From: Siniperca chuatsi
Taxonomy: Eukaryota > Chordata > Actinopteri > Centrarchiformes > Sinipercidae
Assembly: GCF_020085105.1 (NCBI RefSeq)
Contig: NC_058046.1
Span: 20,505,675-20,569,674 of the forward strand
Length of the DNA stretch: 64,000 nt
Direction of reading: 5' to 3'
In this document: in pieces, positions 1 to 12,200 of the stretch
How the letters are laid out: the number at the start of each line of letters is the position of its first letter
How positions within the stretch are numbered: the stretch's first letter is position 1
Made by a program: the position numbers and the translations under genes
Notes under the pieces: generated by a model
What the model saw: only the letters and a program-made list of their open reading frames with translations
What the model was told of the DNA's origin: nothing
Database searches by the model: none

Positions 1-220
1 TGATACCAATGTTTTTTTTATATTTTTATGAATGTTTTGTGCATTGTTTTATCCAGCCCCCATCCTTAAATTTCAGTGGTACTAAACTGCCTTTTGAATA
101 CACATAGCTAGGCTACCAAGTACCAAATATGCACTTAAGACTGTAGGGATACTAAATGAAACTAAGATATACTAATATATACAGTACAATACTTATTAAT
201 ACTAAAAGATAGCATTTTAC

Positions 221-2327
221 CTCAGAGCTTTTAGGATAGCTGGAACCTCCTCCTCAACTTTTGAGTTTGGCATCTCAAAGGTTGGGTCTAGCTGGCGGTA
301 GATGAACTCAAACATCTTCACAAACTCCTTGGAAGAGGGAGACTGGAGGGTCTTGGCTGACAAAGTGCCTGGGTAACCCTGCTCTGTCAAGAACTTGAAA
401 GATATAAGAAGGAATATCAAGCTGAACAGAGCTATGGATTCCCACTCATACTGACAAACACCTATACTACTTTTGTGCTGCAAGTGCAGGTAAAAAAAGA
501 GGTTCAGCTATAATTCAATTCCACACTCCGTTAGATATTGGCAGCTAGATATTGGCTGCAATAAAAATATTTAATCAGTACTAATGTAATAATACAAATA
601 AAAAATAAAATACAAACCTGATATCAGCCAATATTGATATTATGCTGATATAGTGGTGAAGCTATCAAAGTAGAACCAAAGGTGCTGGAGCTTTGCAACA
701 AAGCACAACCAGGTAAAATATATAACGTAAGCCCTTCAGACCTTTGTGTGGTAAATGTGTTTATCACACAAACACAGACAAAGGGGTGTTGCATTAATAC
801 TCAGCAGTTCAATGAAATGAGGTGTATGTTACTGTCTGCCACAGTGACTTTTTGGATACAACCACTATGTGGCACTAAAGTCACAGATTTTCGTATCTCC
901 CACAGTGGGTTTAATGTATTTAACATAAAGGGTGTAGCAATGTTAAAACAGACAAACCTTTCTGTGTGTATATACATTACATAGACTGAGAAATAAAGTG
1001 TTTTTACCTCATGCAGCTGTCTGATACATTGCTGAACAAAGGATTTATCATGCAGCGGTCTGGCGTCTTTGATCTTCTCAGTTCCTCCAAACCCTGACAT
1101 GATGCTGTTACGTGGCATGCTGGCTCCACTAGTCCTGCAGTCAAAATATTAACATACAACCACAATATCAAATATCAATTTTGTTAATTTAAGGAAATAT
1201 AACAGTTTCATTTCATTTGCATCTAAATAATTGCGTTGTGGAAATGTATTAATGGAAAAACAAAAGACACTCATTAGATTAGTAATTTACAATGAATTTG
1301 ACTGATTTTACCTTGAGTAAGATAATCAACTCTTCTAATTTACTTTCAGTACCTTTTACCACATTTGTGACACTGGTTTAAATCAAGTAAGTAACTAAAG
1401 GCTCAGTCAGCTGAGGTTTTCACAGAGGTATTATTCTCTCTGGGGTCATATTCACAGGATACTTACATACAGAAGTTTTCTTATACACTGTGTAAGGTAA
1501 AGACTATACATTTTCATTACTTTACTTCATCTTACTACCACTGTAATTGTTCTGGTACAATCTGTGTTAGATTTTATTGATGTATATACAAAATATTCTG
1601 TATGTTCTCAGTCTTTTATAGTTGTTTTTACACATCTATGTGAAAAACATTGTAATGCAATTTTGTACATTTCTGAAATATTATTCACTTACCGGGGACC
1701 AAAGAAGCTGGTCCGTCTTTCAGAGGTCACAGACTGTGGTTTAGGTATGTTGAGCTTTCCAAATGAAGGCTGTTTACTGTCAAAAAAAATTAAAACAATC
1801 GATGCGTTCCACTTGTTGACATTTGAACAAGCTGCCACTAATCCAATCTTAATCTTTCTTCACTAGGTCATCACATGTTCACAAATAATGTTTCTACATA
1901 TCAGCCCATGACAAACATAAGTAGAAGTCCAAACTATGAAGCCCCTAATGAATTAAATAATGCCCTGGTGTTTGTGCCCCAGTTTGTCATTACACATATA
2001 GAAAATTGCTTGAAACTACACCCAAAATCTTTTTCTGTCTACAGTATAGTCTAAACTAAGCTATCTCTATGTCATATTTTAGATACAACCCCTTATTAGA
2101 AGCAGTCACAGAGTAACGTGTATGATTGTTGTGTGGGTGTGGTTGATATTAGGTTATACCAACCACAAATGTGTTTAATACAAGAGTGGACTCTGTACGT
2201 GGCATTCAATTACTTAAAAGTTACTTTAAACCAACCTCTGAGGTGTTGTATACACCATGCTCATCCTGTTGCTGTCTTGCACTCGCATAGGCAGCTCCGA
2301 TGGTCTGCTACCTGTTGCTCGACTCAT
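221..2327 (-). CDS. ndc80: NDC80 (HEC1) kinetochore protein, N-terminal part, 4 coding exons (partial)
   Basis: Ndc80 is the microtubule-binding subunit of the outer-kinetochore NDC80 complex (with Nuf2, Spc24, Spc25). Visible coding exons in transcript order are 2236-2327, 1693-1776, 1008-1134 and 221-393. All have GT-AG borders and join in frame to about 158 residues of a family usually near 640; the rest lies beyond the left edge. Residues 1-82 form a basic, Ser/Arg-rich tail. It carries a [13 protein letters not shown] stretch like the human tail and an RRTSFFG motif at 51-57, matching the Aurora B site region around human Ser55. From about residue 83 the calponin-homology domain starts ([19 protein letters not shown], then FLTEQGYPG and [11 protein letters not shown]). 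The start at 2327 was chosen because it opens MSRATGSR with A at -3 and directly precedes the conserved tail. Identity is confident; the exon ends were called by eye. Confidence 0.93.
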
Positions 2328-3000
2328 CCTTCCGCTGGACACGAGTTATTACGAAAAAGAAACAGATGCTGTTTATTAACGTTTTTCTACTGTTTAACAA
2401 AATCTCCCAAAATACATAAAACTGCATATTAGTGCATGTTGGCTACATTTTGTAATATTCAGTAGATATGGTCACGGCTAGCTAACGTTAACGTAGTCTG
2501 TCAGAATCTCAGTGTAACGTTATGCTATGCAGTAACGTTAGCTTAGCTAACTAGCGATGTAACGTTAGCTACTCATCCAGTGACCCAACTAGACAGAACT
2601 CAACACGCCGACTTAATCGTTTTCTAGCTAAATCGTTTTTTGCAAGTAAGGTGACGTGAAGTAATCATTACGGTTGGTAACATCGTTTAAATTAACGGTA
2701 GCTAGCGTTAGCTAACTCTGGCCAATGTTAAGCCACAATAAGGGCGACTGGCTGCGCTGGAAATATCTTCAAGTTACCAAAACCATTACATTTTGTCAGA
2801 ATGTTGTTTGCTGATTATTTTCAGTTATACAAAATAACGTTAAGTGGTTTTCTATCGAGTTAAAGACGTACCGCTCCATAGTTCGTAGGTGGAGAGCTAA
2901 TGTTTACAAAATTAATCGAACATCGAACGGACGAAATTGTAAACCCCGCCAAAACAATACAAAAATACCGGATGAAAGTGACATCACCAGAGTACGGAGA
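2328..3000 (-). promoter_or_regulatory. ndc80: ndc80 5' UTR exons and promoter region
   Basis: The second exon appears to start at 2368 (acceptor aaacag), giving 41 nt of leader before the ATG. A noncoding first exon ends at 2872 with the donor GAGCG/gtacgt and extends right to about 2950-3000. On the minus strand TTTTGGCGGGG (2943-2953) matches the E2F consensus; NDC80 is known as a cell-cycle E2F/DREAM target in vertebrates. A YY1-like CAAGATGGC lies at 3012-3020 (plus strand). No TATA box is seen on the minus strand. The transcription start is inferred, not observed. Confidence 0.6.
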
Positions 3001-3740
3001 GTCATTTGGTCCAAGATGGCTTCGTAACGCGCTCTACAAATAATACGACTTGTCCACAGTCTCTCTCTCTCTCGCTCGCTCTCTCATACACACACGCACA
3101 CAGTCTCATTATAAAAGAAAGTCTGGAGGAAGAGCAGTCCAAGATTACACTTCTGTTTAGCAGGTAAAAGCTTTTAACTCGTATGTCATTTTGAAGGTGA
3201 TCTAAAAAACACTATGAGGGGAAAAATAGGTTAATTACTTCACCCACTGAGTTGCATCAATTGAATTTAAAATGCTGGGTAAGTCCTCTTGCAAAATACA
3301 GTCTTTTCTATTGTACTATGACTGTTATAGTCTTAAATGTGTCACTGGTGATCATACTGTCTTGTATACAAAATACAGCTGGTATAAAAATGAAAATGAA
3401 ACAACACGTTAGGTCTTCCACAGCGGTGTAGGCTGATTCTCAAAAAGGGAACAATTTGTTCCAAAAAACCCTGCAGTTGTGATTAGTATATTCAAATACT
3501 ATAGAAACAATTAAAACCATAAATTATGACCATACTTTTTTGTTTGTTTTGAAATCTATGTACAGAAATACGAATAAAAAGGGTTGTCTGGCATAATTTT
3601 TTTTTGGCTTTCTCCCTCTTGTGTAAATTATCAACCCTCTTAGTCCTTTCGGGCCTGTCTGTGCTTTAGCAGTATCCAGGTCCTATACTTTTCTTCATTT
3701 GCAAAATGAAAAGATCAGATTAACACTTTCAGCAGACAAG
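3001..3740. other. Intergenic spacer between ndc80 and nipbl
   Basis: No coding exon is recognised here. The stretch begins with a CT/CA-rich microsatellite-like tract (about 3060-3102). A plus-strand TATA-like TTATAAAAG (3109-3117) follows, then a possible splice donor TAGCAG/gtaaaa at 3163/3164, so a divergent noncoding transcript is possible but unsupported. The remainder, to the inferred nipbl polyadenylation site, is AT-rich and shows nothing else I can name. Confidence 0.5.
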
Positions 3741-3760
3741 TGACAAAGAGAAGTAGAAAA

Positions 3761-3766
3761 TTTATT
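3761..3766 (-). terminator. nipbl: Candidate nipbl polyadenylation signal (AATAAA)
   Basis: On the minus strand AATAAA lies about 930 nt past the nipbl stop codon and is followed by T/GT-rich sequence, a plausible cleavage context. Another AATAAA at 4125-4120 is an alternative closer signal. Neither can be confirmed without transcript ends. The 3' UTR between 4696 and here includes a G/GA-rich block at 4505-4640 and long A/T runs. Confidence 0.4.
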
Positions 3767-4696
3767 GCAGTATTTGTTCCACCGAAAGGGTATCAATCCC
3801 CTTTCCTCTTATTACTAGGGTGACCTAATACAACAAAATCTACATTTACAAAATATCCTCCTGCAATAGGCCACATATACTGCATGCGTAGTTCGAAATA
3901 GAATAAATTATATTCAGAGGACTCTGCCATTGTACAGCATGGACAAATAAAAGTGAACAAAAATAAAAATTCTTCTTTTTTTTTTCTTTTTTTCTTCTTT
4001 TTCCTTCAAATATCTAAAAGCTAAAAGGAAAAACCATCAGGGTGCTAATAGTATAATAAACTCCAAAAACACTTTAATAAGAACATCAAAAAGACTAATT
4101 TCCAACATTCACTTAAGGTTTTATTCTTTTTTTTTTTACAGCTTTTTTGTCTTCAGAGATATAAACATTTTAGTTTTTTGTTGTGTTAAACTATGATACA
4201 GTGGGAGTAGAAATGAGCGACTAGAATCTGCTGCACAACAGCGAAGGAGCTCCCACAACAATGTTGACAAAACATTTCCCTCCAGGTCTCTATTCTGATA
4301 GCCTTTTTAAGGGATAATTTGGGTGAATTATTCCTTTAATGCCTTCTGGATTCTATCCTCTGCACTTGTACACAAACAAAACATGAGCAGTCCCTCTAAT
4401 ATAATAAGTCTTATGTTTTGTGTCATTTTCATTTTTGCAAGAATAACTCATGTAAAAGTATGTAGTGTCAAATATTCTTGCTCTCTTGTGTTTTCTTACA
4501 AAAATGAGGAAGGAGAGGAGGAGGGTAGGAATCCAGTGAAGTTTGGCTGTGTCGTTGGAGGTGGCAGGTTGAGGAGGAGGAGGAGGAGCAGGGAAGAGGA
4601 GGATTTTGATAAAGTAGAAATGGAGCAGGGGGACCAAAAAAAAAAAAAGAAATGAAAGAAAATAAAAAGGGAAAAAAAAACACCACACGGGAGCCA

Positions 4697-6278
4697 TTAG
4701 CTAGCCCCTCCTTCCCGCGCTGCATACAGTGAGCGTAAAGTCTGTACTACTTTGTTGCTCAGTTTGTGGTTGCTGGTCAAGGCAATCTTCTTGTAAATGA
4801 TGTCCGACTCCTTAATAGTGTCCACCCAAGGCACCTGTTTGCGGCCATCGCGTTTCTTGGCCTCTGCCCAGGGCCCCGAGTAGGAGCCGGCCATCCAGTG
4901 GATGCTGTATCCAATGGAGGTCTTCTGGATGACTCGAGCTATTTGCGGCCGGTCCTTGTATTTGGGGCAGCAGAGGGCAATCACATCCATGGCCTCCACT
5001 GTCTCACTCATACGGCCGGGGTCCGAGGAGTCACCTGCTCGCCTTGACCTTCGAGAGGACTGCAGAGAAGACAAAAAAAGAAAAAAGGTTGCACTATTTT
5101 TCGACACATTTTGAAATTTTATTTTATAAATGGTGTGTGTATCTATTTCTCTCACCCCTGGGGTCCTTTCGTCGCCATCACTATCATCGTCATCTGTCTC
5201 TGGTCCTGCCTGATTACGTGGACTCGGTCCTGACAAGGGGCCGGAACCTCCCAGTAGGGCGTTTATGGCTTTGTTTCTGATGTTAGCGCTGGCAGACGCT
5301 TCTCCCTCCTCATCCTCCTCGTCTGGGTCCAGATGTTCCATAAGAACCTTGAACTGTGCCGAGTGAAAAGACAAGAAACTAACTTTGAGACATAAGTTTC
5401 ACCCTCCGCAGCAGTTAAACATCGACCTCTAAGAACCAAATGTGAAAGAACAGAGTTGTAACCACTGCAAACTAAGGGGATTTGAATGATTTGAAGGGCA
5501 AAACTCTTTGAGTAGATGTGGGAACACATATCCAACATTGGCCAGAAAAACAAAATGTGTACACTTAAATAAACAAGTGGAGTCTTCCATTACAACTAGA
5601 TTTATATGAAGCTGCCATGCTCTTCAGACAAATGAAATTGAAATGAAAGCTCTTGGAAGCAAAACTGAGCTGGTCACACCATTCAGATCAAGCCAGTTGG
5701 GCCAGCTACTGTAGGTTATCCTGAGCAGATACAATACAGATATAAGGCTGGGTCATGCTGCAGAGTATCTGCTCTTTACTTGTGTGAGGGTAGAGCGGGC
5801 CATGGCATTAAGATGATACTGCCTAAATCAAGCCAGTGGAGCCAGCCACAGCAGTTCAGCCTAAGCAGATACAATGTAGATATAAGGCCAGGTGAAGCCC
5901 TTAGGAGTTAAAGATAGCTTAAAGGTACATTAAAGGTACTTTCTGCAGATAATTAGAACATTTTATTTAAATGCTGATGTAAGTAACTGGTGAGAGGACA
6001 GAAAATAATACAACCTAAAAACCAGTGAAAGATTAACTGACAATCAGTGATGTACATTAAACACTGGAAATGAACCCTATTCTGATACAGCTTCATTACT
6101 TACATCTAGGTACTGTCTGACTATCCGCCTCTTGACATCGTTTGTCAGAGTGGCGTGAGCCATGTTGTTGGAGATGAAGTCAATGGTTTGTCGTGGGTGG
6201 AAGTGAACGTTGTTTTTTCTGTTCACTGCCTTATCGTACACCTTGGCTGACTCTGTTGGAGAGTACTTCTGAATTTTA
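4697..6278 (-). CDS. nipbl: nipbl C-terminal region (coding exons 45-47)
   Basis: Exons: 6104-6278, 5156-5353, 4697-5059. The sequence runs SKIQKYSPTESAKVYDKAVN, then FKVLMEHLDPDEEDEEGE with a Gly/Ser/Asp-rich linker, then the conserved VMDVIALCCPKYKDRPQIA-like block, KESDIIYKKIALTS and VQTLRSLYAAREGGAS. The stop is TAA at 4697-4699. In human this last segment is specific to the long NIPBL-A isoform. Here the exon is intact and in frame, so the long isoform can be made. Confidence 0.94.
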
Positions 6279-9200
6279 CTGTTGGAAGACAAAAAATGTT
6301 TTAAGTTACAGAGGTCATGGGATTACCAATGTGGTTGAAGGTCTGAATTGGTTAAAATAATCCACACTGAAAAATGTAGGTTTATTCAATTAGATAAAGG
6401 CTGTATAGAAATAAAGATTATATGGATCGTACCTATCAGAGAATCCATACTGGTTCTTCAGATGCTGTTTGAGCACCAGAAGCAACAGGATGCCTTGAAC
6501 AGCATTAGCAAAGTCCAAGAGACCTGTGGGATTGTCTGGGAGGAGCCTCATTACTTTGTCTACATCCTCCAAATCCAAATCATCCAGATCAGACTCTGAC
6601 TCTGAACTGTCTGCAACAGGTTTTCTGGCCTTTTTAGGCCTCCGTACCACATCGTCATCACTGTTGCTGTTTTCTTCATCATCACTCCTGGGAGAATCGC
6701 AGTTCATCTTTTCCTCTTCATCCTCCCCATCCGACATGTTCTTCCACTCCTTCTTTACCTTCTTCTCTTTATGCCTCGGCTCCTTTAGCAGAAGCTAAAG
6801 GAGAAAATCCATAAAAATCCATATAAATAATTATTACTGTTAAAACAAACAAACAAAAAAAAAAACACCTTTCTTTTTCAACCCCACTGAGGAGACATAT
6901 GGGGAGGTATAAGCATTTTACATGCAAGCTACTTTCAAAAAAATGCTGTCCTACCTCTTTGAAGGTTTGCAACAAGTTGCTGCCAGAAACAGACAGGGTG
7001 ATGTCTATGTGGTGCATGATGAAGAGAGGCTCCTCCTGGCTCTGGTATGGGAAACAGGCAAGGTTGTCGGCTATGAACAGCAGCATGTTTACTTCCATCT
7101 TCTGCAGAAAGAAAGAAAAGAGGGGAAGATCATGACCGAGAATCAGTGTCTGGTACAAACTGACATTGCAGGGTTCGCTTATTAGAATTTTAACTATTCA
7201 TACATGGTCAAAAATAACCTAGTCTTGTTAAATTTGCAAGACAGGTAAATAATGGGATCCAACATATATCAACTCCACAGTGTTTGTCGTCTCTATAAAA
7301 GGTATTGCTTTAAAATCAATGGTGTTGTCTGTAAGAGTCATATAAAACACTTTTTATTACACTTCTTGCCAAGACACACTGCTGGCAAATGTGAATAAAG
7401 CCTTTCACTTGGCATGCAGTTAATAAGGAAACACCACTTTACACTGAGCAGTGCCAAGACGTGTTAAGATGAGCAGAGGTTTACTCACAGCACTGTCATC
7501 GAAGAGGTTCAGCAGTGAGATGAGGAAAGCCCTTCGGTGCTGCCGGTTCCCCCGGATCATAGTAAAGAGGTGGGAGCAGAGTGCTGAGTGGGTCTCGTCC
7601 TGCCTGAAACCTCTTATGATGGTCTTACGAGACGATTCGATGGCCTGCTGCAAATTGTACGACATCTTCATCCCAGCAACTGCCTTCATCTGTGAAGGAA
7701 TATGTTGAAAGAGAAGTGTTACAAACATAGCATTTCAGACAACTGTTGCGACAGCTGCTGCTATGGGAATGTGCCAATAAAATAATGAGACTAAAATTCA
7801 TGTTGCAATATTTCTCCAGCACTACAAAAGTTCCATCTATATTGGGAAAAAAAGGAAAAACTACTGTATATAGAAACTGGCTGATTCATTTAATATGCGT
7901 AATCCTAGAGTTGGTCTACTGGGCATCAATGGAGGAATACAATTATACCACAAAGCAATGCATGCAGTAAAGCAGCTATGGCACATGATTGAAGTGATTG
8001 GCAACTGTTTAATATAATTGCCTTTATTATGTGATAATGGCATGGTCACGCTCTCAGACCTCAGTTTATTTAATATATCTTAAAATCACATCAATATAAG
8101 GGTCATCTTGCACATTCTATCACAGTTGTTAACATGTTGCTGGATGACTGATTGTCTCTTCATTCTCTGCTGAAGGATATTAGGGGAGCACTGAAAGACT
8201 AAATTGGAATTTCTTATGCAGGTAAAAATGGCATAACCATCTTAAGTCATTGAGTAACAAGACGAGCCATAATTTTGAAACATGACAACTCTGAACACCA
8301 ACTCACATGGATGAATCCTGTGTACTTTTTGTCAATCTCCACCAGCTGCTGGTCGGCTTTGTTCCTCATGCTGGGCTCTGGGTCTGTTCCCATTGCAATG
8401 AGGTAGGGTACACACTGCACAGACGGGACAGAAAAGGTGTTACGTTCACATGCACATGTTTATAGTTCTGTTGATCGAACAAAGAGAAGTTTAAATGGAA
8501 GTAAATGAGGGTTTAACTATACTACAGCATGTGAAATAATAGATATTGGTTATTTTTAGAATTATTTTTAGGCTTTAAGATGCTAACACACAAAACATCT
8601 TCAGAAAGAAAATCACTGGTTGTGTGGATATAAACATAAAAATAAATTGTTTGATATTGATATCACATTTATATATCTCCTAAATATACAAGCCCAATTC
8701 TATGACAAAGATGTGTTATTAAAATGGGACTTTATTATGTATCACTTACTGGAGGTGGGGTGGTTTGACAAGCTTACCTGTACAGGATGGATGAGTCCCT
8801 GGTTGAGTGTGAGAGCTATGACGTTGAGAGCAAAGTGCCGTACACTGGATTGGGTGTGGAAGAACGCCTCCAACACCTGCTTTAGATAAAGCTGCATAAT
8901 GGAGCTGCTCATCCCTGAAGAGATGTCTCCCATCTCCTTTAGATCCTCCTGTTTGGACAGTTTCTTCCCTGCAAGGACACACAATATTATGTGTGAATTA
9001 TGTTGATCCTATTACTATTTATTGAGCTGGCACAATTATGTATTTTTGCCGCACCAACTTTTACAGGCTGAATGTTGAAAACCCCCCCACAAAAAACTAT
9101 TTATTAATCATGTTAATGAAGGTGCCACCAACAAACTCTGTATGTCATCAAAGGACGTAACACTGGAGTACTGAAACAAACAACCACAGCTTTACTTACA

Positions 9201-12200
9201 TTCTCTGTCTGCTTCCTGCATCCGCGTGTCCTCCTCCTGAAGGTACGTCTGGAGGTTTTTGAGGATCTGGATTTTGAGGTTGATGGAAGAAGAGCTGTCA
9301 GCCAGGATGCCATTGTACAAGGACTTCACCTCCGGCATAAACATCTGGCTGGGATGCATGATCACAAGGAATCCTGAGGGAAGAGAATAAGAAACAGCAG
9401 AGACATGTAAGAACAAGTAAACAATACAGTCTCCATCTACATTATTTCCACCTGCTGGGGCAAGAAAATCTGTTGGATATCAGCTTCTAGCAAATCTCTG
9501 GCCTTACTATTGCTGTCCTGCAAGTTGTTAACATGACACTGAAGGTCAGTGACTCAGCAACATCCCATGCTGTCAATCCTTCTAACCACTCAGTGGCTAA
9601 CATTTTTGCACACAATACCTTTACATTTGTCAACCCTAATAATATTTAAAAAATAATGGTCTTGCCTAAGCCAATGATGGCTTTGGTCTTGACCTCCTCA
9701 TCCTCGTGTTTGGTGAAGTATAGCAGCAGCTCGAGAACTTTCTCCTTGATAACAACCTGTACATAACATACAGACAGAGTTGTGAGACAGTGTATTTTAT
9801 CATTTGTTATATGAGCAGTAAAGGTGGTAGAGCAATGACTTTGGTTTCACATCTAAGCTCTAACTTAGGTTGCAGTTACATTTTCTCTAGCAGTTTACTT
9901 TCTGATTCCAAAAACTACTAAATGTAGTACAATTGTTGGACAATACTTGAAAGTTGCAATCCACAGTTTTACACAGCGTTAATTTAAGATTTAAAATATT
10001 ATTAAACATCAACTGCAATCTTACCTTGTTGGTGCCCTTGAACTCCTCCAGATCAAAATCAAAGTGTCGGGCCAGGGCACCCACAGTGAAGAGCGATCGC
10101 AGCAGGAAAGGCTTGTTTGCTACCAACGTTGTGCTGTTAGGATCCTCGTGATGCTGAATTTTCAGCTTGTTAAGTGCTCCTGGAAAAAAAGAGAAAGGAT
10201 TTAAATTATTTTAAGAAGACTTAGATTATTGGTGTGTTCTGTTTTTTGCCTTTTGTGGTTTTAATGTTTTTTCTCTACAGCCACTCTTTTTTAATTATTT
10301 TTTTAAAGATTATGATTTGATGATTATGAAGATATTTGGGCTTTTTGCCTTTATTTGAATAGAGATAGGAAATGTGGGGGTGTGTGGGGGGGTGACATGC
10401 AGCAAAGGGCCACGGGTTGGATTCGAACACAGGCAGCTGCGGTAAGGACTCAGCCTTGTACATGGGGTGTGTGCTCTACTATGTGAGCTACCGGGGCGCC
10501 CCAACACTCTTCTAAAGAGATACAGGGATACATTACGTTTATGGACCTGTTTGGAAAGTTGAGATACAAGTTAGATTTAATTGTCTTGGAATGTGGTGAA
10601 GGTGACATTTCAAAGCTCATCACTGCAGATGTCTGTTATCCTTGCAAAAACAATGCATACAAGATCCAAGTTGCTAACTGTATATCTCACCATAGAATCT
10701 GTTGAAGCAAGCCCAGACAAACTTGTAGTTGTGCGTGACTTTGTTGACGACAGCTCCAAGACAGCTCACACAGTGCTGGACCACCTAGAGAGGAAGGAAG
10801 ACCATCATGTCATCACTGTAACAACACTGGTTGCACTTTGCATTTCACAGAGCAAACCTGGTTCAAAAGTGGTGCACCCTATATACATTTCGAAAAAGCC
10901 ACTGTCACGCACTGTCATGCCGTATTTGATGATGAGCTTCATGAGGTCTTCTTCAATGGTGGCAAGGAAAGTTTCACTGGGGTGCTCCATCAGAGGTACC
11001 ACAAGCTCCAAGATCTTTGCCACATTACAGATGACCATGAAGTCATTGGCAGTCTGCAGGGGAAACAATATGACAGTAATGAAACAAATAAGCACTCCCT
11101 GTTTTCACTGCTCAATCCAATCTATGGATTAGACAGTGAATTATGTTAATTTGTCCACAGTGATGTTAAGGATAGTTTTAAGGATATTTTCTTATAATAT
11201 ATCTAATATTTATGCAATAACAAAATGGATTTACTAAACACAACTTACGTTACACTTTGTGGTCAGGTAGGGTTGCATGGTCATGGCATGTTTGACCATG
11301 AGCTGGGCCCTGATTTTGCTGAACAAGTACAAGGTGGTGATACATGCCACTAACCGTGTTGAGTTTACGCCCTTGTTCTCTACAGAGGACAGAGGAAATA
11401 AAAATACATAGAAGAATGTTACTTCTGACGTTCACATTTATATGTTTTAATGCAATCAAACTTACTGTAGAAGACTGATTAACTCAACCAGAAATATAAA
11501 CAGTGGTTTAAAAGAAAATCAACAGGTGCATTTGGGCTTTAGTTTACGTTGGTGTCAAATGATAAACTTGCATACCTGCAAGAGACTCCTCGTATTTGAG
11601 GATGTGCTCTACCAGATTGTCAACTAGCTGAACACAGGCCTTTTTTGCTGGCTTATACGATGCGTCCTCTTCAGACTTGAGAAGCTAGAGCAAGAGAGAC
11701 AATATTTATTTTTAGGTTTTAATAATGTATATATTCCTCCCCAGGTGAAGCCACAACATAAATTAAATACTTACATTCTGAAGAAGCTGCTCAAACCAGT
11801 CATAGCCGGTGTCTCTACACGCTGCAACCTGAGGAAGAAATTAGACATAAGAATAAAAACTACACTGGCAAAACTTCACCATTAGACAAAAATGATACAG
11901 GGTGAGGGGTTGATGAGAGACTTTACCTTTTTGTTGAGGTTTATAATTTGTATTACTGGATACAACAAACTGGTAAGTCAGTGAAACTCACCACATCAGT
12001 GATGTTGAGGATCTTTCTGGTCATGGTCTCTTTGTCATGAGCTGGAGTCGGAGTAAACCACAACTTCTGGAATGTCTCATTCACCAATTTCTATAAAGAA
12101 CACAAGTTCATGTGTCATTAGTTTAGATCTATACTTTGTACAAATCTTTCAAACTCTAGGTTTTGTGATGCAATAGAGATGATGCAAGAGAGATTTATCT

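Noticed and set aside
4323..4725. Overlapping open frames over A/T runs and GA-rich DNA
   Set aside because: They lie in the inferred nipbl 3' UTR and consist of poly-Lys, poly-Phe or Arg-rich low complexity.
10340..10502. Functional tRNA gene on the minus strand
   Set aside because: A and B boxes are present, but the acceptor stem does not close and a long SINE body with tail follows.
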